From: Flavobacterium tructae
Lineage (GTDB): Bacteria > Bacteroidota > Bacteroidia > Flavobacteriales > Flavobacteriaceae
Reading direction: 5' to 3'
Length of the DNA: 56,995 nucleotides
Assembly (NCBI RefSeq): GCF_002217475.1
Contig: NZ_MUHH01000050.1
Span: 1 to 56,995, forward strand
Under the pieces are notes generated by a model. The model was not told the origin of the DNA. It saw only the letters and a list, made by a program, of their open reading frames with translations, and searched no databases. Positions 8,240 to 17,438 of this stretch are shown here, one piece after another (the stretch's first letter is position 1; each line of letters starts with the position of its first letter). Position numbers and translations under genes: made by a program.

Positions 8240-9781
8240 TTACATTTTCATCAACCAGTTTTTCATTGAAACCTCGTTCTCGATTATGTCTTTTAATTCA
8301 GAGATTTTAACGCGATCTTGTTTCATAGTATCTCTGTGACGGATAGTTACGGTTTCGTCTTCGATCGTTTGATGATCTACAGTAATACAAAATGGTGTTC
8401 CAAGTGCATCCTGTCTTCTGTATCGACGACCTACTGCATCTTTTTCATCGTACGCTACGTTGAAATCCCATTTTAAATCTTCGATGATTTTTTTAGAAAT
8501 TTCAGGTAGTCCGTCTTTTTTAACCAAAGGCAATACAGCTGCTTTTGTTGGAGCTAAAACAGCCGGCAATTTCAATACGGTTCTTGTTGATCCGTCTTCT
8601 AAAACTTCTTCTTGCAATGAAGTTGCAAAAACAGCCAGGAACATACGATCTAAACCTACAGAAGTTTCAACTACATATGGCACATAGTTTTCATTCAACT
8701 CAGGATCAAAATATTGCAATTTTCTACCTGAATATTCTTCGTGCGCTTTTAAATCAAAATCTGTACGAGAGTGAATTCCCTCTAATTCTTTAAATCCGAA
8801 TGGGAAGTTAAACTCGATATCTGCAGCAGCATTAGCATAGTGTGCTAACTTTTCATGATCATGAAAACGATAGTTTTGCTCTCCTAAGCCTAAAGACAGA
8901 TGCCAATTTAAACGAGTAGTTTTCCAGTGTTCGTACCATTTCATTTCTTCACCCGGACGTACAAAAAACTGCATTTCCATTTGTTCAAATTCACGCATAC
9001 GGAAAATAAACTGTCTTGCTACAATTTCATTTCTAAACGCTTTACCCGTTTGAGCAATTCCAAAAGGAACTTTCATACGACCCGATTTTTGTACGTTAAG
9101 GAAATTTACAAAAATACCCTGAGCCGTTTCGGGACGTAAATATAAATCCATTGCAGACTCTGCAGAAGCTCCTAACTTCGTTCCGAACATTAAATTAAAC
9201 TGTTTCACATCCGTCCAGTTTCTGGAACCTGTTTCAGGATCAGCAATTTCTAATTCTTCGATTAGTGCTTTTACGTCTTCTAAATCTCCATTTCCTAAAG
9301 AACGTCCTAAGCGCTCTCTAATTTCTTTTTCTTTAGCCAGATATTCAATTACACGGGCATTTGTCGTAACAAATTCCTGCTCATTAAAAGCATCTCCAAA
9401 ACGAGCACTCGCTTTTTCAATTTCTTTTTTAGCTTTCAGATTAAGTTTTTCTGCATAATCTTCTACCAAAACATCGGCTCTGTATCTTTTCTTTGAATCT
9501 TTATTGTCAATTAATGGGTCATTAAATGCATCAACGTGGCCTGAAGCTTTCCAGGTTGTCGGGTGCATTAATATTGCAGCATCTAAGCCGACAATATTCT
9601 CATTCATCTGAACCATTGATTTCCACCAATATTCACGAATATTCTTTTTTAACTCGACGCCATTTTGTGCATAATCATACACTGCACTTAATCCATCGTA
9701 TACTTCGCTTGACGGAAAAATAAATCCGTACTCTTTTGCGTGCGAAACCACATTCTTAAATAAATCTTCTTGTTTTGCCAT
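8240..9781 (-). CDS. glyS: glycine--tRNA ligase (homodimeric, class II)
   Basis: GlyS charges tRNA-Gly with glycine using ATP. The 513-aa single-chain form is the alpha2 type found in Bacteroidota, archaea and eukaryotes, not the alpha2beta2 enzyme of many Proteobacteria. Visible class II features are the N-terminal FPSSEVYDGLSAVYDYAQNG segment, motif 2 (FRNEI and the following FRMREFEQMEMQ), motif 3 (GLDRMFLAVF) and a C-terminal anticodon-binding domain (about 410-513). Divergently transcribed from comF. A TAnnTTTG box ends only 7 nt before the ATG, so the mRNA may be nearly leaderless. Confidence 0.97.
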   Translation of the reverse strand: MAKQEDLFKNVVSHAKEYGFIFPSSEVYDGLSAVYDYAQNGVELKKNIREYWWKSMVQMNENIVGLDAAILMHPTTWKASGHVDAFNDPLIDNKDSKKRYRADVLVEDYAEKLNLKAKKEIEKASARFGDAFNEQEFVTTNARVIEYLAKEKEIRERLGRSLGNGDLEDVKALIEELEIADPETGSRNWTDVKQFNLMFGTKLGASAESAMDLYLRPETAQGIFVNFLNVQKSGRMKVPFGIAQTGKAFRNEIVARQFIFRMREFEQMEMQFFVRPGEEMKWYEHWKTTRLNWHLSLGLGEQNYRFHDHEKLAHYANAAADIEFNFPFGFKELEGIHSRTDFDLKAHEEYSGRKLQYFDPELNENYVPYVVETSVGLDRMFLAVFATSLQEEVLEDGSTRTVLKLPAVLAPTKAAVLPLVKKDGLPEISKKIIEDLKWDFNVAYDEKDAVGRRYRRQDALGTPFCITVDHQTIEDETVTIRHRDTMKQDRVKISELKDIIENEVSMKNWLMKM

Positions 9782-9788
9782 AGTGATG

Positions 9789-9796
9789 CAAAAATA
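9789..9796 (-). promoter_or_regulatory. -7 box of glyS
   Basis: TATTTTTG on the minus strand, 7 nt before the glyS start codon. The upstream DNA is a T-rich tract without an obvious TTG. Confidence 0.5.
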
Positions 9797-9851
9797 TAAA
9801 AAGTACTTTTAAAAAAAAGAAAAATAATAAAGTTTGAAACAATGATTTGGT

Positions 9852-9859
9852 TATTTTTG
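9852..9859 (+). promoter_or_regulatory. -7 box of comF
   Basis: TATTTTTG lies 20 nt before the proposed GTG start at 9880. It overlaps the longer reading frame beginning with TTG at 9847, which argues against that earlier start. Confidence 0.5.
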
Positions 9860-9879
9860 TAACTAAATTCTTTCTATTT

Positions 9880-10563
9880 GTGTTTAATTATCTCATCAAC
9901 CTCTTTTTCCCTAAAGTTTGTGTCGGATGTCACACCCTTTTACTTAGTGGTGAAACTATTTTGTGCACTCGTTGTCGCCACGAATTACCTCTTACTCAAT
10001 ATCATTTAACCCAAAAAAACGAGGCTGTGAAGAAATTTTATGGAAGAATCGACATCCAGCATGCATCTGCATTTTTACATTTCAATAAAAAAGGAGTTGT
10101 TCAGGAACTGATCCATAATCTCAAATACAAAGGTCATGAAGAAATCGGGACTTTTCTGGGTAATTGGTATGCCGAAGATTTAAAAGAATTAAGTTTAAAA
10201 ATTCCTTTTGATGTAATCATTCCAGTACCACTGCATCCCAAAAAACTAAAAAAACGAGGTTACAATCAGGTTACTACTTTTGGCACCACTTTATCTAAAA
10301 ACCTGGCAATTCCTTTTGATCCGGGCTTATTGTACCGAAAAAAATATTCAAAAACCCAATCTAAAAAAAATCTTTTAGGAAGATCTGAAAACATCGAAAA
10401 CATCTTTGACGTTAAATTTTCGAATGAAAATCACAACAAACATTTTTTAATCGTTGACGATGTATTGACTACGGGCGCTACACTTGAGGCTTGTTCCAGA
10501 GCTTTACAAAAAATTCCCGGAGCCAAAATCAGCATTGTCTGTATGGCAATGGCAAATTCATAA
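9880..10563 (+). CDS. comF: ComF family phosphoribosyltransferase-like protein
   Basis: A 227-aa ComF homologue, a family linked to DNA uptake and recombination in competent bacteria. It has an N-terminal zinc-ribbon with paired cysteines (CVGC and CTRC) and a C-terminal type I phosphoribosyltransferase domain whose PRPP loop reads LIVDDVLTTGAT (about residues 188-199). The substrate is unknown. The start is chosen at GTG 9880: the open frame extends to TTG 9847, but a promoter box occupies that region, and ComF proteins normally begin just before the LFFPKVCVGC segment. Divergent from glyS. Confidence 0.9.
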   Translation: MFNYLINLFFPKVCVGCHTLLLSGETILCTRCRHELPLTQYHLTQKNEAVKKFYGRIDIQHASAFLHFNKKGVVQELIHNLKYKGHEEIGTFLGNWYAEDLKELSLKIPFDVIIPVPLHPKKLKKRGYNQVTTFGTTLSKNLAIPFDPGLLYRKKYSKTQSKKNLLGRSENIENIFDVKFSNENHNKHFLIVDDVLTTGATLEACSRALQKIPGAKISIVCMAMANS

Positions 10564-10582
10564 GATAAGATTCCAATCAAAA

Positions 10583-10626
10583 AAAATCCAAATTCCAACA
10601 ACTGCAGTTATTGAAATTTGGATTTT
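10583..10626. terminator. bidirectional terminator between comF and the peptidase gene
   Basis: Sixteen-base arms (10583-10598 and 10611-10626) pair with one mismatch around a 12-nt loop, with A-run and T-run flanks. It separates two convergent genes. Confidence 0.75.
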
Positions 10627-10647
10627 ATTTTAAAACTTATCTTTTCT

Positions 10648-13341
10648 CTAGTATAGAACTATTTTCTTAACCGTTCTGCGCTCCCCCTCTATTACAGTCA
10701 CCAGATACATCCCTGCTGTAGCTCCTGCTAATTGAATATTTTGATTAAAATAAGGCGTTTTATCAAAAGAGTTAAAATACACCTGCCTGCCAAGAATATC
10801 ATGTACATAAATCTGAACTCTATTGATGGAATCACTACTAAACTGAATGGTAAAATTTCCTCTGTTCGGATTTGGGTATAAAGTAAACGCTACATTTTCA
10901 ATATCAATCTCTCCTAAAACAAACGTTTTATTGCAAATATTCAATGAAGCTGAATTTATAGTTCCAAAATTACCCGTAACTGCATCGCGAACTCTAAAAC
11001 TCCAGGTTCCTTTAGGATCCTGACCGTTAAACACACTCAATAAATCAATTGGAACAACAATCTGACTTGTAGTTTTAGAACAATCTAAAGCAACTCCGGC
11101 ATCGTCAAACTGAAGAGCCAAAGTAGAATTTATTCCGCCACAACTGTTACGATCATATAAATTAACCACTGTACCCTGCGGATTTACTATTTGCAATTCG
11201 AAATCTGAAAGCTTATCATGTGTTACATTAACCAAAACATTTACATCGGAAATCGTTCCGGTTGATGCCGGAACATTTACCGTTTTAGAAGTGAAAGAAT
11301 TTCCGGGAGGAATAGCAAAAGCATTCCCGAAACTATAAGAATCACAAGTTGTCGTCGAAGTATACCCCACTGCAAACGACTTACTATTTAAAGCATAATA
11401 AATATTTGCTGTTGGCTCAATCTTAAGTCTGCAATTTGTTGAAGCAGTTACACTGGTCGGAATCTGAACGGTTTGCGAACCGTCATTCGGTGTGTTTGAG
11501 GCTAAAATTATTGGAAATGTCAAACCTCCATCTGTTGATAGCTTGATATTTACTGCCGAAGATCCCTGTAATGTATTGGTATTATTCACTGCCCATGTTA
11601 TCGTTTGGTTTGAACCTATTGGCCAGCTAACGTCATCTGTATTTTGCGAAGTAACGGTAAATGGTCCGGCATTAGTTACGACCGTTGCAATCATTGTATC
11701 AGTGTTCGTCTGTGCAACTGCCGATGCTCCATTATCTCTTGCTGTCAGGGTAAAATGCAATGTTCTTGCAACAGAAGAAACCGACTCCCAAGTTGTGGTC
11801 AACTTGTTCAAAAGTACTGTATTCAACTCGGGCATATAACGAACAAGTGAACTCCCCGGACGTACAGACCTAAATAGAGGCCCATTGGGTTTTTCAGGAT
11901 AAGCCGTACTATTACTGTTTCCAGTTGATGAATCTGACGCACTATCAAATTGCTCCCAGGTATAGGTCACACCAGCAACGGCTGAGCCAATACCAGTTAA
12001 AATAAACGGTGTACTAATAGGAATTGTATAATCCGCACCAGCATCAACTACCGGAGGATTATTTGCTATGGATGTACTAACGGGACAGTTCTTTCCGGAC
12101 AACCTATTCTGGATTTGCAGAATACTGGCGTAAGCAAAATAATCGTCTGAATGATTTTGAACATCATACCCCTTAGACACTCCTGCGTAGCCCATTATAG
12201 TTGATCCGCTTCCCGGTTCAACATTTAGGCCTGTTCTTTCTGATGCATCAAAAGAAAAAGTATGATATCCTCCAAACTGATGTCCCATTTCATGAGCAAC
12301 AAAATCAATATCAAAGTTGTCTCCCTCCGGTTTCTGATCTGCCGGTGATGTATAGGCACTTCCCTTCCCCATTGCATCAGACGGTGTCGGACTATCGCAT
12401 ACGCAGCCAATACAGCCCGCATTTCCTCCTCCTCCGGACGCCCCAAACAAATGTCCTATATCATAATTAGCTTCTCCAATTACACTTGTTAAAGTGCTTT
12501 GAACTTCTTTACTCCAATAATCATTACCATCTGAAGGATCTTTAGAGGTTCCTCTGTCTGGGTTAGAATAAGGATCTGTTAATCCATTTGTATAAATTAC
12601 AGCATCATTATTGGCAATTAAAACCACTCTTACAGCAAGATCTTTATTAAAAACAGCATTTACTCGTGCTAGAGTAGCATTCATCCCTGCCAATGCACCT
12701 GCTTTTGTACCTCCAAAATAAGCGGTGTACTCACCTGTACAAGACAATGCCAGCCTAAAGGTTTTGAAAACTTTATTGTTTGCTGCCGATTTTGCCGTAG
12801 AAGAAGTACTTTTATTTTCTGGTACATCTGTTGTTTTACAAGTCAAACGCGATTTTGAAGCTGTATCATTTTTAGTAAACAAAACATAGGACGATTTATC
12901 TTCCTGATTTTGCTCGATGTATTCTGATGGTTTATCTGTACGAAGCACCATAGTCTGAACCCCAATTGGTGCTACACTAAAATAAATCTTCGCCGTCTTG
13001 TCGTCTAAACCGCGTCCTTCATAGGCTCTGATTTCCGGATATTTTGCCTGTAACTCAGGCTCAAAATTGGAAGATTCCCAAACAGAAAAACGTTCCAGTA
13101 CACCTCCCGAATTGGGGAATGTAATTTCTGTCGAAGTATTTTTCGCTGTTTTAGCTGTAGTAGCAATTAGTTTTGCTTTCAGAAAATCCGAATTCAGCTT
13201 ATAATACAATCGCCCCGGCTCAGAAGTAATCCCTCTCTTGCTTAGCGAAACAGCATCAACTTTCTGCCACAAGCCATCGTTTTGGGCATACATACTTGCG
13301 CTACAAAAAATAAAAAATAAAAAAAGTAGGTTTTTTTTCAT
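10648..13341 (-). CDS. secreted metzincin zinc metallopeptidase with P-domain and T9SS type A signal
   Basis: An 897-aa exported protease. It has a signal peptide (cleavage likely after SMYAQ, residue 20), a propeptide-like region, and a reprolysin-like catalytic domain with zinc motif HEMGHQFGGYH (350-360) and Met-turn IMGY (382-385), both complete. A linker region with Ig/FN-like segments follows (about 430-660), then a P/Homo B-like domain (about 665-805, including GTWSFRVRD). The C-terminal sorting domain (about 820-897) has YPNPNRG, a GRQVY-type strand and a final VKKIVLY, which are type A T9SS features. It should be surface-anchored or released by the type IX system. The type A signal distinguishes it from the type C adhesins nearby. 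Confidence 0.92.
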   Translation of the reverse strand: MKKNLLFLFFIFCSASMYAQNDGLWQKVDAVSLSKRGITSEPGRLYYKLNSDFLKAKLIATTAKTAKNTSTEITFPNSGGVLERFSVWESSNFEPELQAKYPEIRAYEGRGLDDKTAKIYFSVAPIGVQTMVLRTDKPSEYIEQNQEDKSSYVLFTKNDTASKSRLTCKTTDVPENKSTSSTAKSAANNKVFKTFRLALSCTGEYTAYFGGTKAGALAGMNATLARVNAVFNKDLAVRVVLIANNDAVIYTNGLTDPYSNPDRGTSKDPSDGNDYWSKEVQSTLTSVIGEANYDIGHLFGASGGGGNAGCIGCVCDSPTPSDAMGKGSAYTSPADQKPEGDNFDIDFVAHEMGHQFGGYHTFSFDASERTGLNVEPGSGSTIMGYAGVSKGYDVQNHSDDYFAYASILQIQNRLSGKNCPVSTSIANNPPVVDAGADYTIPISTPFILTGIGSAVAGVTYTWEQFDSASDSSTGNSNSTAYPEKPNGPLFRSVRPGSSLVRYMPELNTVLLNKLTTTWESVSSVARTLHFTLTARDNGASAVAQTNTDTMIATVVTNAGPFTVTSQNTDDVSWPIGSNQTITWAVNNTNTLQGSSAVNIKLSTDGGLTFPIILASNTPNDGSQTVQIPTSVTASTNCRLKIEPTANIYYALNSKSFAVGYTSTTTCDSYSFGNAFAIPPGNSFTSKTVNVPASTGTISDVNVLVNVTHDKLSDFELQIVNPQGTVVNLYDRNSCGGINSTLALQFDDAGVALDCSKTTSQIVVPIDLLSVFNGQDPKGTWSFRVRDAVTGNFGTINSASLNICNKTFVLGEIDIENVAFTLYPNPNRGNFTIQFSSDSINRVQIYVHDILGRQVYFNSFDKTPYFNQNIQLAGATAGMYLVTVIEGERRTVKKIVLY

Positions 13342-13362
13342 ATTCTAAATATAAAAGTATAT

Positions 13363-13370
13363 CAAAATTA
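13363..13370 (-). promoter_or_regulatory. -7 box of the metallopeptidase gene
   Basis: TAATTTTG on the minus strand, 21 nt upstream of ATG 13341. No TTG is seen at the usual 19-20 bp spacing. Confidence 0.45.
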
Positions 13371-13511
13371 CGCGAATTAAATCAAAATCTTACACTTATT
13401 AGAGACAATTATACAGTTTTAAATTTATAGACTACTCCATTTTCACAAAAACTAACGGTTTGAGGGTAAAAAATCAATTACGCTAAGCATTAAATTTAAA
13501 ATAGAATAGTA

Positions 13512-13519
13512 TAAATTTG
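13512..13519 (+). promoter_or_regulatory. -7 box of ribF
   Basis: TAAATTTG stands 21 nt before the proposed TTG start at 13541. It overlaps the longer open frame beginning at 13517, arguing for the later start. Confidence 0.45.
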
Positions 13520-13540
13520 CACCATCTTAAATTATTTGTT

Positions 13541-14470
13541 TTGAAGCTCTTTCATTCTATAAACGATTTTCAGTCAACCAAGAAAACAATTTTAACTCTT
13601 GGAACTTTTGACGGTGTACATATTGGACATAAAAAAATTCTGGAACGCATTACCCAAAACACTGAAAACGGAAAGTATGAAAGTTTAGTGCTTACCTTTT
13701 TTCCTCATCCAAGAATGGTACTGCAGGAAAAATCGGAAATAAAACTTTTAAATACCATCACTGAAAAGTCAAAGCTCCTGGAAGCAACCGGAATCGAAAA
13801 TCTGGTCATTCATCCTTTTAACGAAAGTTTCTCCAGACTAACTGCAGAAGAGTTTGTACATTCTATTCTGGTAGATCAGTTTCATATTCAGAAAATAATT
13901 ATTGGTCATGATCATCGCTTTGGCAGAAACAGAACGGCTAATATTGATGATTTAATCGCTTTCGGTCATGAATACGGTTTTGAAGTTGAGCAAATCTCCG
14001 CTCAGGAAATTCAGGACGTTTCTGTAAGCTCAACCAAAATAAGAAAAGCACTCAACGAAGGAAATATGTCTTTGGCAAATGATTATCTGGGCTATAACTA
14101 CTTTTTATCCGGTGAAGTTGTTCAGGGAAAACAATTGGGAAGGACTATTGGTTTTCCAACGGCTAACATCGAAATCAATGATGAATATAAACTGATTCCT
14201 AAAGCCGGCGTATACGTTGTAAAAGTTTTGATCGACCAAAAAGAAGTTTCCGGAATGATGAACATTGGTTTTAATCCAACTGTTAACGGGCAAAAACAAA
14301 CCATCGAAGTGAATCTTTTTGATTTTGATGCAGATATTTATGGTAAAAAGATTCAGGTTTCGTTATTACAATACCTGAGGGACGAACAAAAATTCGGCTC
14401 CGTCGATTTGTTAAAAGAACAATTGCATCTGGACAGAAAAAATGCTCTCGCATTTTTAAATAAAATTTAG
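13541..14470 (+). CDS. ribF: bifunctional riboflavin kinase / FAD synthetase
   Basis: RibF converts riboflavin to FMN and then FAD in the cytoplasm. The N-terminal nucleotidyltransferase half shows GTFDGVHIGHKKI (about 17-29), FPHPRMVL, GHDHRFGRNR and SSTKIRKAL. The C-terminal riboflavin kinase half shows GFPTANIEI, MNIGFNPTVNG and a NLFDFDADIYG segment. The open frame extends to 13517, but a promoter box covers that stretch. Starting at TTG 13541 gives the N-terminus typical of Flavobacterium RibF, a short KLFHSINDF lead-in, and 309 aa. It stands alone, divergent from the metallopeptidase. Confidence 0.93.
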   Translation: MKLFHSINDFQSTKKTILTLGTFDGVHIGHKKILERITQNTENGKYESLVLTFFPHPRMVLQEKSEIKLLNTITEKSKLLEATGIENLVIHPFNESFSRLTAEEFVHSILVDQFHIQKIIIGHDHRFGRNRTANIDDLIAFGHEYGFEVEQISAQEIQDVSVSSTKIRKALNEGNMSLANDYLGYNYFLSGEVVQGKQLGRTIGFPTANIEINDEYKLIPKAGVYVVKVLIDQKEVSGMMNIGFNPTVNGQKQTIEVNLFDFDADIYGKKIQVSLLQYLRDEQKFGSVDLLKEQLHLDRKNALAFLNKI

Positions 14471-14776
14471 GATAGCATTAAATCATTCTAAGACATAGAA
14501 AACAGCCTTTTATAAACTTAAAAAGGTGTTTCACTGGTTAAAAAACACATAATAAAAAATGTAAAAGAAAGTCTTTTCTTCTCATCCTACCATTTCTAAG
14601 CATTAATACCTAATGTTTCTATGTGTTACTATAAAAACTCATCGTTTCTTTTTACGATGGTATGATCGGACATACTTTTTACCCTTTTTAAATCATCGTA
14701 GTTATTTTTTTAGTAAATTTGATATAGAACTCTGTTTATCAAATATTTGCTATTAACTTCTTTAAAAATAACCATT
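14471..14776. other. intergenic region with a promoter box
   Basis: No gene is supported. A small hairpin (catcgt/acgatg, about 14639-14658) and a 9-10 nt inverted pair (acatagaaa near 14504 with tttctatgt near 14622) are present. TAAATTTG at 14714-14721 fits the -7 box of the following membrane-protein gene. Confidence 0.45.
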
Positions 14777-15214
14777 ATGAAATTACCTAAAGAAATTACC
14801 AACGGTTTTCTGATTTTCCTTGGAATTGGAATTTACTTTTTATTGATGAACGTATTAGGTTTGGCTCATTTATTCTATCTGCGAACCCTAAATGTCTTTT
14901 TTATATTTTACGGTGTAAATAAAACCATGAGAATGAATCTTCATGAAGGTGAAACTAATTTTGTATCCAATGCAGTCTCGGCAATGGCTACCTCTGTAGT
15001 GGGTGTGGCGCTAAGTGTATTTGGACTGTTAGTTTACAGTTATGCGCGAGGCGGAGATGCTTATGTAAAAACACTTTCGGAAACTTTTATGTTTGGCGGA
15101 AATCCTTCGGTACCAACTTATTGCATCTGCTTACTCTTTGAAGGAATTGCCTCGTCAGTAATCGTTACATTGATGATGATGCTGTACTGGAATAACAAAT
15201 ATGCAGCCGATTAA
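14777..15214 (+). CDS. four-helix integral membrane protein, unknown
   Basis: A 145-aa protein with about four hydrophobic helices: residues about 10-30, 33-48, 65-88 and 115-138. It has no recognisable catalytic motif, and the loop between helices 3 and 4 is polar. The open frame could start at TTG 14747, but the ATG at 14777 gives a normal N-terminus (MKLPKEITNGF) directly before the first helix. It is monocistronic, between a promoter box and a strong terminator. No function is proposed. Confidence 0.65.
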   Translation: MKLPKEITNGFLIFLGIGIYFLLMNVLGLAHLFYLRTLNVFFIFYGVNKTMRMNLHEGETNFVSNAVSAMATSVVGVALSVFGLLVYSYARGGDAYVKTLSETFMFGGNPSVPTYCICLLFEGIASSVIVTLMMMLYWNNKYAAD

Positions 15215-15241
15215 TTTTTCAAAATAAATCAAACTAAATAG

Positions 15242-15285
15242 CACTCTAAAATCATAAAATATTAAAATTATATGATTTTAGAGTG
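15242..15285 (+). terminator. terminator after the membrane-protein gene
   Basis: A perfect 15-bp stem, cactctaaaatcata (15242-15256) with tatgattttagagtg (15271-15285), followed by a T-rich run. Confidence 0.8.
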
Positions 15286-15333
15286 TTTCTTTTTTGAAAA
15301 TAGCTGTCAAATATTCATTTACAGGATTGGGCA

Positions 15334-15364
15334 TTGGTTGATTGGAACTATTTAACTACTTTTG
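15334..15364 (+). promoter_or_regulatory. bioB promoter
   Basis: TTG (15334-15336), a 20-bp spacer, then TACTTTTG (15357-15364): a full match to the Flavobacterium promoter layout, 21 nt before ATG 15386. No inverted repeat resembling a BirA operator overlaps it. Confidence 0.65.
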
Positions 15365-15385
15365 GAGCATCAAAAAACTGCATCA

Positions 15386-16474
15386 ATGAGCATTACAAAA
15401 CACAATTGGACAAAAGACGAAATAATTGCCATATATAATAAACCTATGATGGACTTGCTGTATGAAGCAGCAACAATTCACAGGCAAAAACATGATCCTA
15501 ACGTAGTTCAGGTGTCTACTTTACTTTCAATCAAAACCGGAGGTTGTCCGGAAGACTGCGGGTATTGCCCACAAGCTGCACGTTATAACACGGGTGTTGA
15601 AGGAAACGACTTAATGAGTGTTAGCCAGGTTAAAGCACAGGCTTTACGCGCAAAATCCAGTGGATCATCACGTGTATGTATGGGAGCTGCCTGGAGAAAT
15701 GTAAAAGATGGTGAAGAATTCGACCAGGTTTTAGAGATGGTTCGTACCATTAACAAACTTGACATGGAGGTTTGCTGTACCTTAGGTATGATTACCGAAA
15801 ATCAGGCGCAGCGTTTGGCTGAGGCAGGTTTATATGCTTACAACCACAATTTAGATACTTCTGAAGAATATTATAAAGATGTTATTTCAACCCGTGGTTT
15901 CGAAGACCGTTTGCAAACTATCGAAAATGTTCGTAAAACGAATGTTACGGTTTGCAGTGGAGGAATCATTGGAATGGGAGAAAGTATCGAAGACAGAGCC
16001 GGAATGCTTGTAGCGCTTTCTACTTTAAACCCTCAACCGGAATCTGTGCCAATTAATGCGCTGGTAGCTGTTGAAGGAACCCCGATGGAAGAAGAAAAGC
16101 CGGTTGAAATCTGGGAAATGATCCGTATGGTTGCGACAACAAGAATTGTAATGCCCGATACACAGGTTCGTTTATCAGCAGGAAGGACTAACATGAGCCG
16201 TGAAGGACAGGCAATGTGCTTTTTTGCAGGTGCCAATTCTATTTTTGCAGGTGATAAACTGCTTACGACACCAAACCCTGATGTTCATGAAGACATGAAA
16301 ATGTTTGAAATGTTAGGATTGAATCCGCAAAAACCATTTACAAAAGTTTCACAACCTAAAACAGTTGAGGCAGCTGATTCTCAGTTTGTTCCTCTAGGAG
16401 AAAAACCAAAATGGTCAAGACCGGGACACACTATTGAAAGAAATCTTGAAGCTACGGCCAAATCAAAAATTTAA
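15386..16474 (+). CDS. bioB: biotin synthase
   Basis: BioB is the radical-SAM enzyme that inserts sulfur into dethiobiotin to make biotin. The 362-aa protein has the 4Fe-4S motif CPEDCGYC (C54, C58, C61) preceded by LLSIKTGG, plus the conserved YNHNLDTS and AGRTNMSREGQAMCF stretches that supply ligands of the second cluster. ATG 15386 is preferred over an upstream in-frame TTG (15362), which overlaps the promoter. bioB stands more than 20 kb from the other bio genes at 38.7-45.6 kb. A palindromic terminator follows at once. Confidence 0.97.
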   Translation: MSITKHNWTKDEIIAIYNKPMMDLLYEAATIHRQKHDPNVVQVSTLLSIKTGGCPEDCGYCPQAARYNTGVEGNDLMSVSQVKAQALRAKSSGSSRVCMGAAWRNVKDGEEFDQVLEMVRTINKLDMEVCCTLGMITENQAQRLAEAGLYAYNHNLDTSEEYYKDVISTRGFEDRLQTIENVRKTNVTVCSGGIIGMGESIEDRAGMLVALSTLNPQPESVPINALVAVEGTPMEEEKPVEIWEMIRMVATTRIVMPDTQVRLSAGRTNMSREGQAMCFFAGANSIFAGDKLLTTPNPDVHEDMKMFEMLGLNPQKPFTKVSQPKTVEAADSQFVPLGEKPKWSRPGHTIERNLEATAKSKI

Positions 16475-16511
16475 GAAAAAGAGTTCATAAATCTCGATAA
16501 ATATTTCTAAA

Positions 16512-16545
16512 TTGCTTATAACATGTGTTATAAGCAATTTTTTTA
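16512..16545 (+). terminator. bioB terminator
   Basis: Perfect palindromic arms ttgcttataaca and tgttataagcaa (16512-16523, 16526-16537), then a T-run. An ATG at 16523 inside this palindrome is not used as the start of the next gene. Confidence 0.8.
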
Positions 16546-16555
16546 TTTAATAGAG

Positions 16556-17422
16556 ATGAAATTAAAACAAATCGAAAGGGTAAAAAAAATCTCAAAGGCT
16601 GATTTTATTTCCCAGTATGTGAAAAATCAAATTCCTGTAGTTGTCGAAGAATTGACCGAAGACTGGCCAGCTTATCACAAATGGAAATTATCCTATATCA
16701 ACGAAATTGCCGGAAACATTATCGTTCCTCTATACGATGACAGACCTGTAAATCATGAAGATGGTTTTAACGAAGCTCATACGACTATGAAAATGAGTGA
16801 TTACATTCATCTTCTGGAATCAAAACCAACTAACTACCGCATTTTTCTTTATAATCTGATGAAAGAAGTTCCGCTATTAAAAGAGGACTTTTTATGGCCG
16901 GATATTGGTTTGAATTTGGTCAAACAAATGCCAATGCTGTTTTTTGGCGGAGAAAATGCGCGGGTGTTCATGCATTACGACATTGACTACTCCAATATTT
17001 TACATTTTCATTTTCATGGAGAAAAACAGTGCATGCTTTTTGCCCCCGATCAGTCCAAATACATGTACAAGATACCACATGCCTTAATTTCAAGAGAAGA
17101 CATTGATTTTGATAACCCTGACTATGAAAAATTTCCTGCCCTAAAAAATACACAGGGATTTATCACCAATTTAAAACATGGCGAAATGCTGTACATGCCC
17201 GAAGGATACTGGCATTACATGAAATATTTAACCCCGGGGTTTTCGATGAGTCTGAGAGCTTTTCCTAAAAACATTACAAACCTCTCAAAAGCCTTTTACA
17301 ATGTTTTTATTATGCGTTATTTTGATATCATGATGCGTAAATTCAAAGGTCAAAAATGGATTGATTATAAGAATGAAAAAGCAATCCGGAATACCAATGA
17401 AAATCTGCAAAAAAGCCCTTAG
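16556..17422 (+). CDS. cupin-like (JmjC-type) protein, probable Fe(II)/2-oxoglutarate oxygenase
   Basis: A 288-aa Cupin_8/JmjC-like protein. The expected iron ligands are visible: HYDIDYSNI (HxD, about residues 141-143) and, later, the His in PEGYWHYM (about 220), followed by a strand resembling a 2-oxoglutarate-binding edge. A HFHFHG stretch lies between. JmjC-like proteins of this kind hydroxylate proteins or small molecules; the substrate here is unknown. The frame extends 11 codons upstream to an ATG within the bioB terminator, so ATG 16556 is chosen. It lies tail-to-tail with the first adhesin gene, 16 bp apart. Confidence 0.8.
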   Translation: MKLKQIERVKKISKADFISQYVKNQIPVVVEELTEDWPAYHKWKLSYINEIAGNIIVPLYDDRPVNHEDGFNEAHTTMKMSDYIHLLESKPTNYRIFLYNLMKEVPLLKEDFLWPDIGLNLVKQMPMLFFGGENARVFMHYDIDYSNILHFHFHGEKQCMLFAPDQSKYMYKIPHALISREDIDFDNPDYEKFPALKNTQGFITNLKHGEMLYMPEGYWHYMKYLTPGFSMSLRAFPKNITNLSKAFYNVFIMRYFDIMMRKFKGQKWIDYKNEKAIRNTNENLQKSP

Positions 17423-17438
17423 CAACGTTCTTTTTTTC

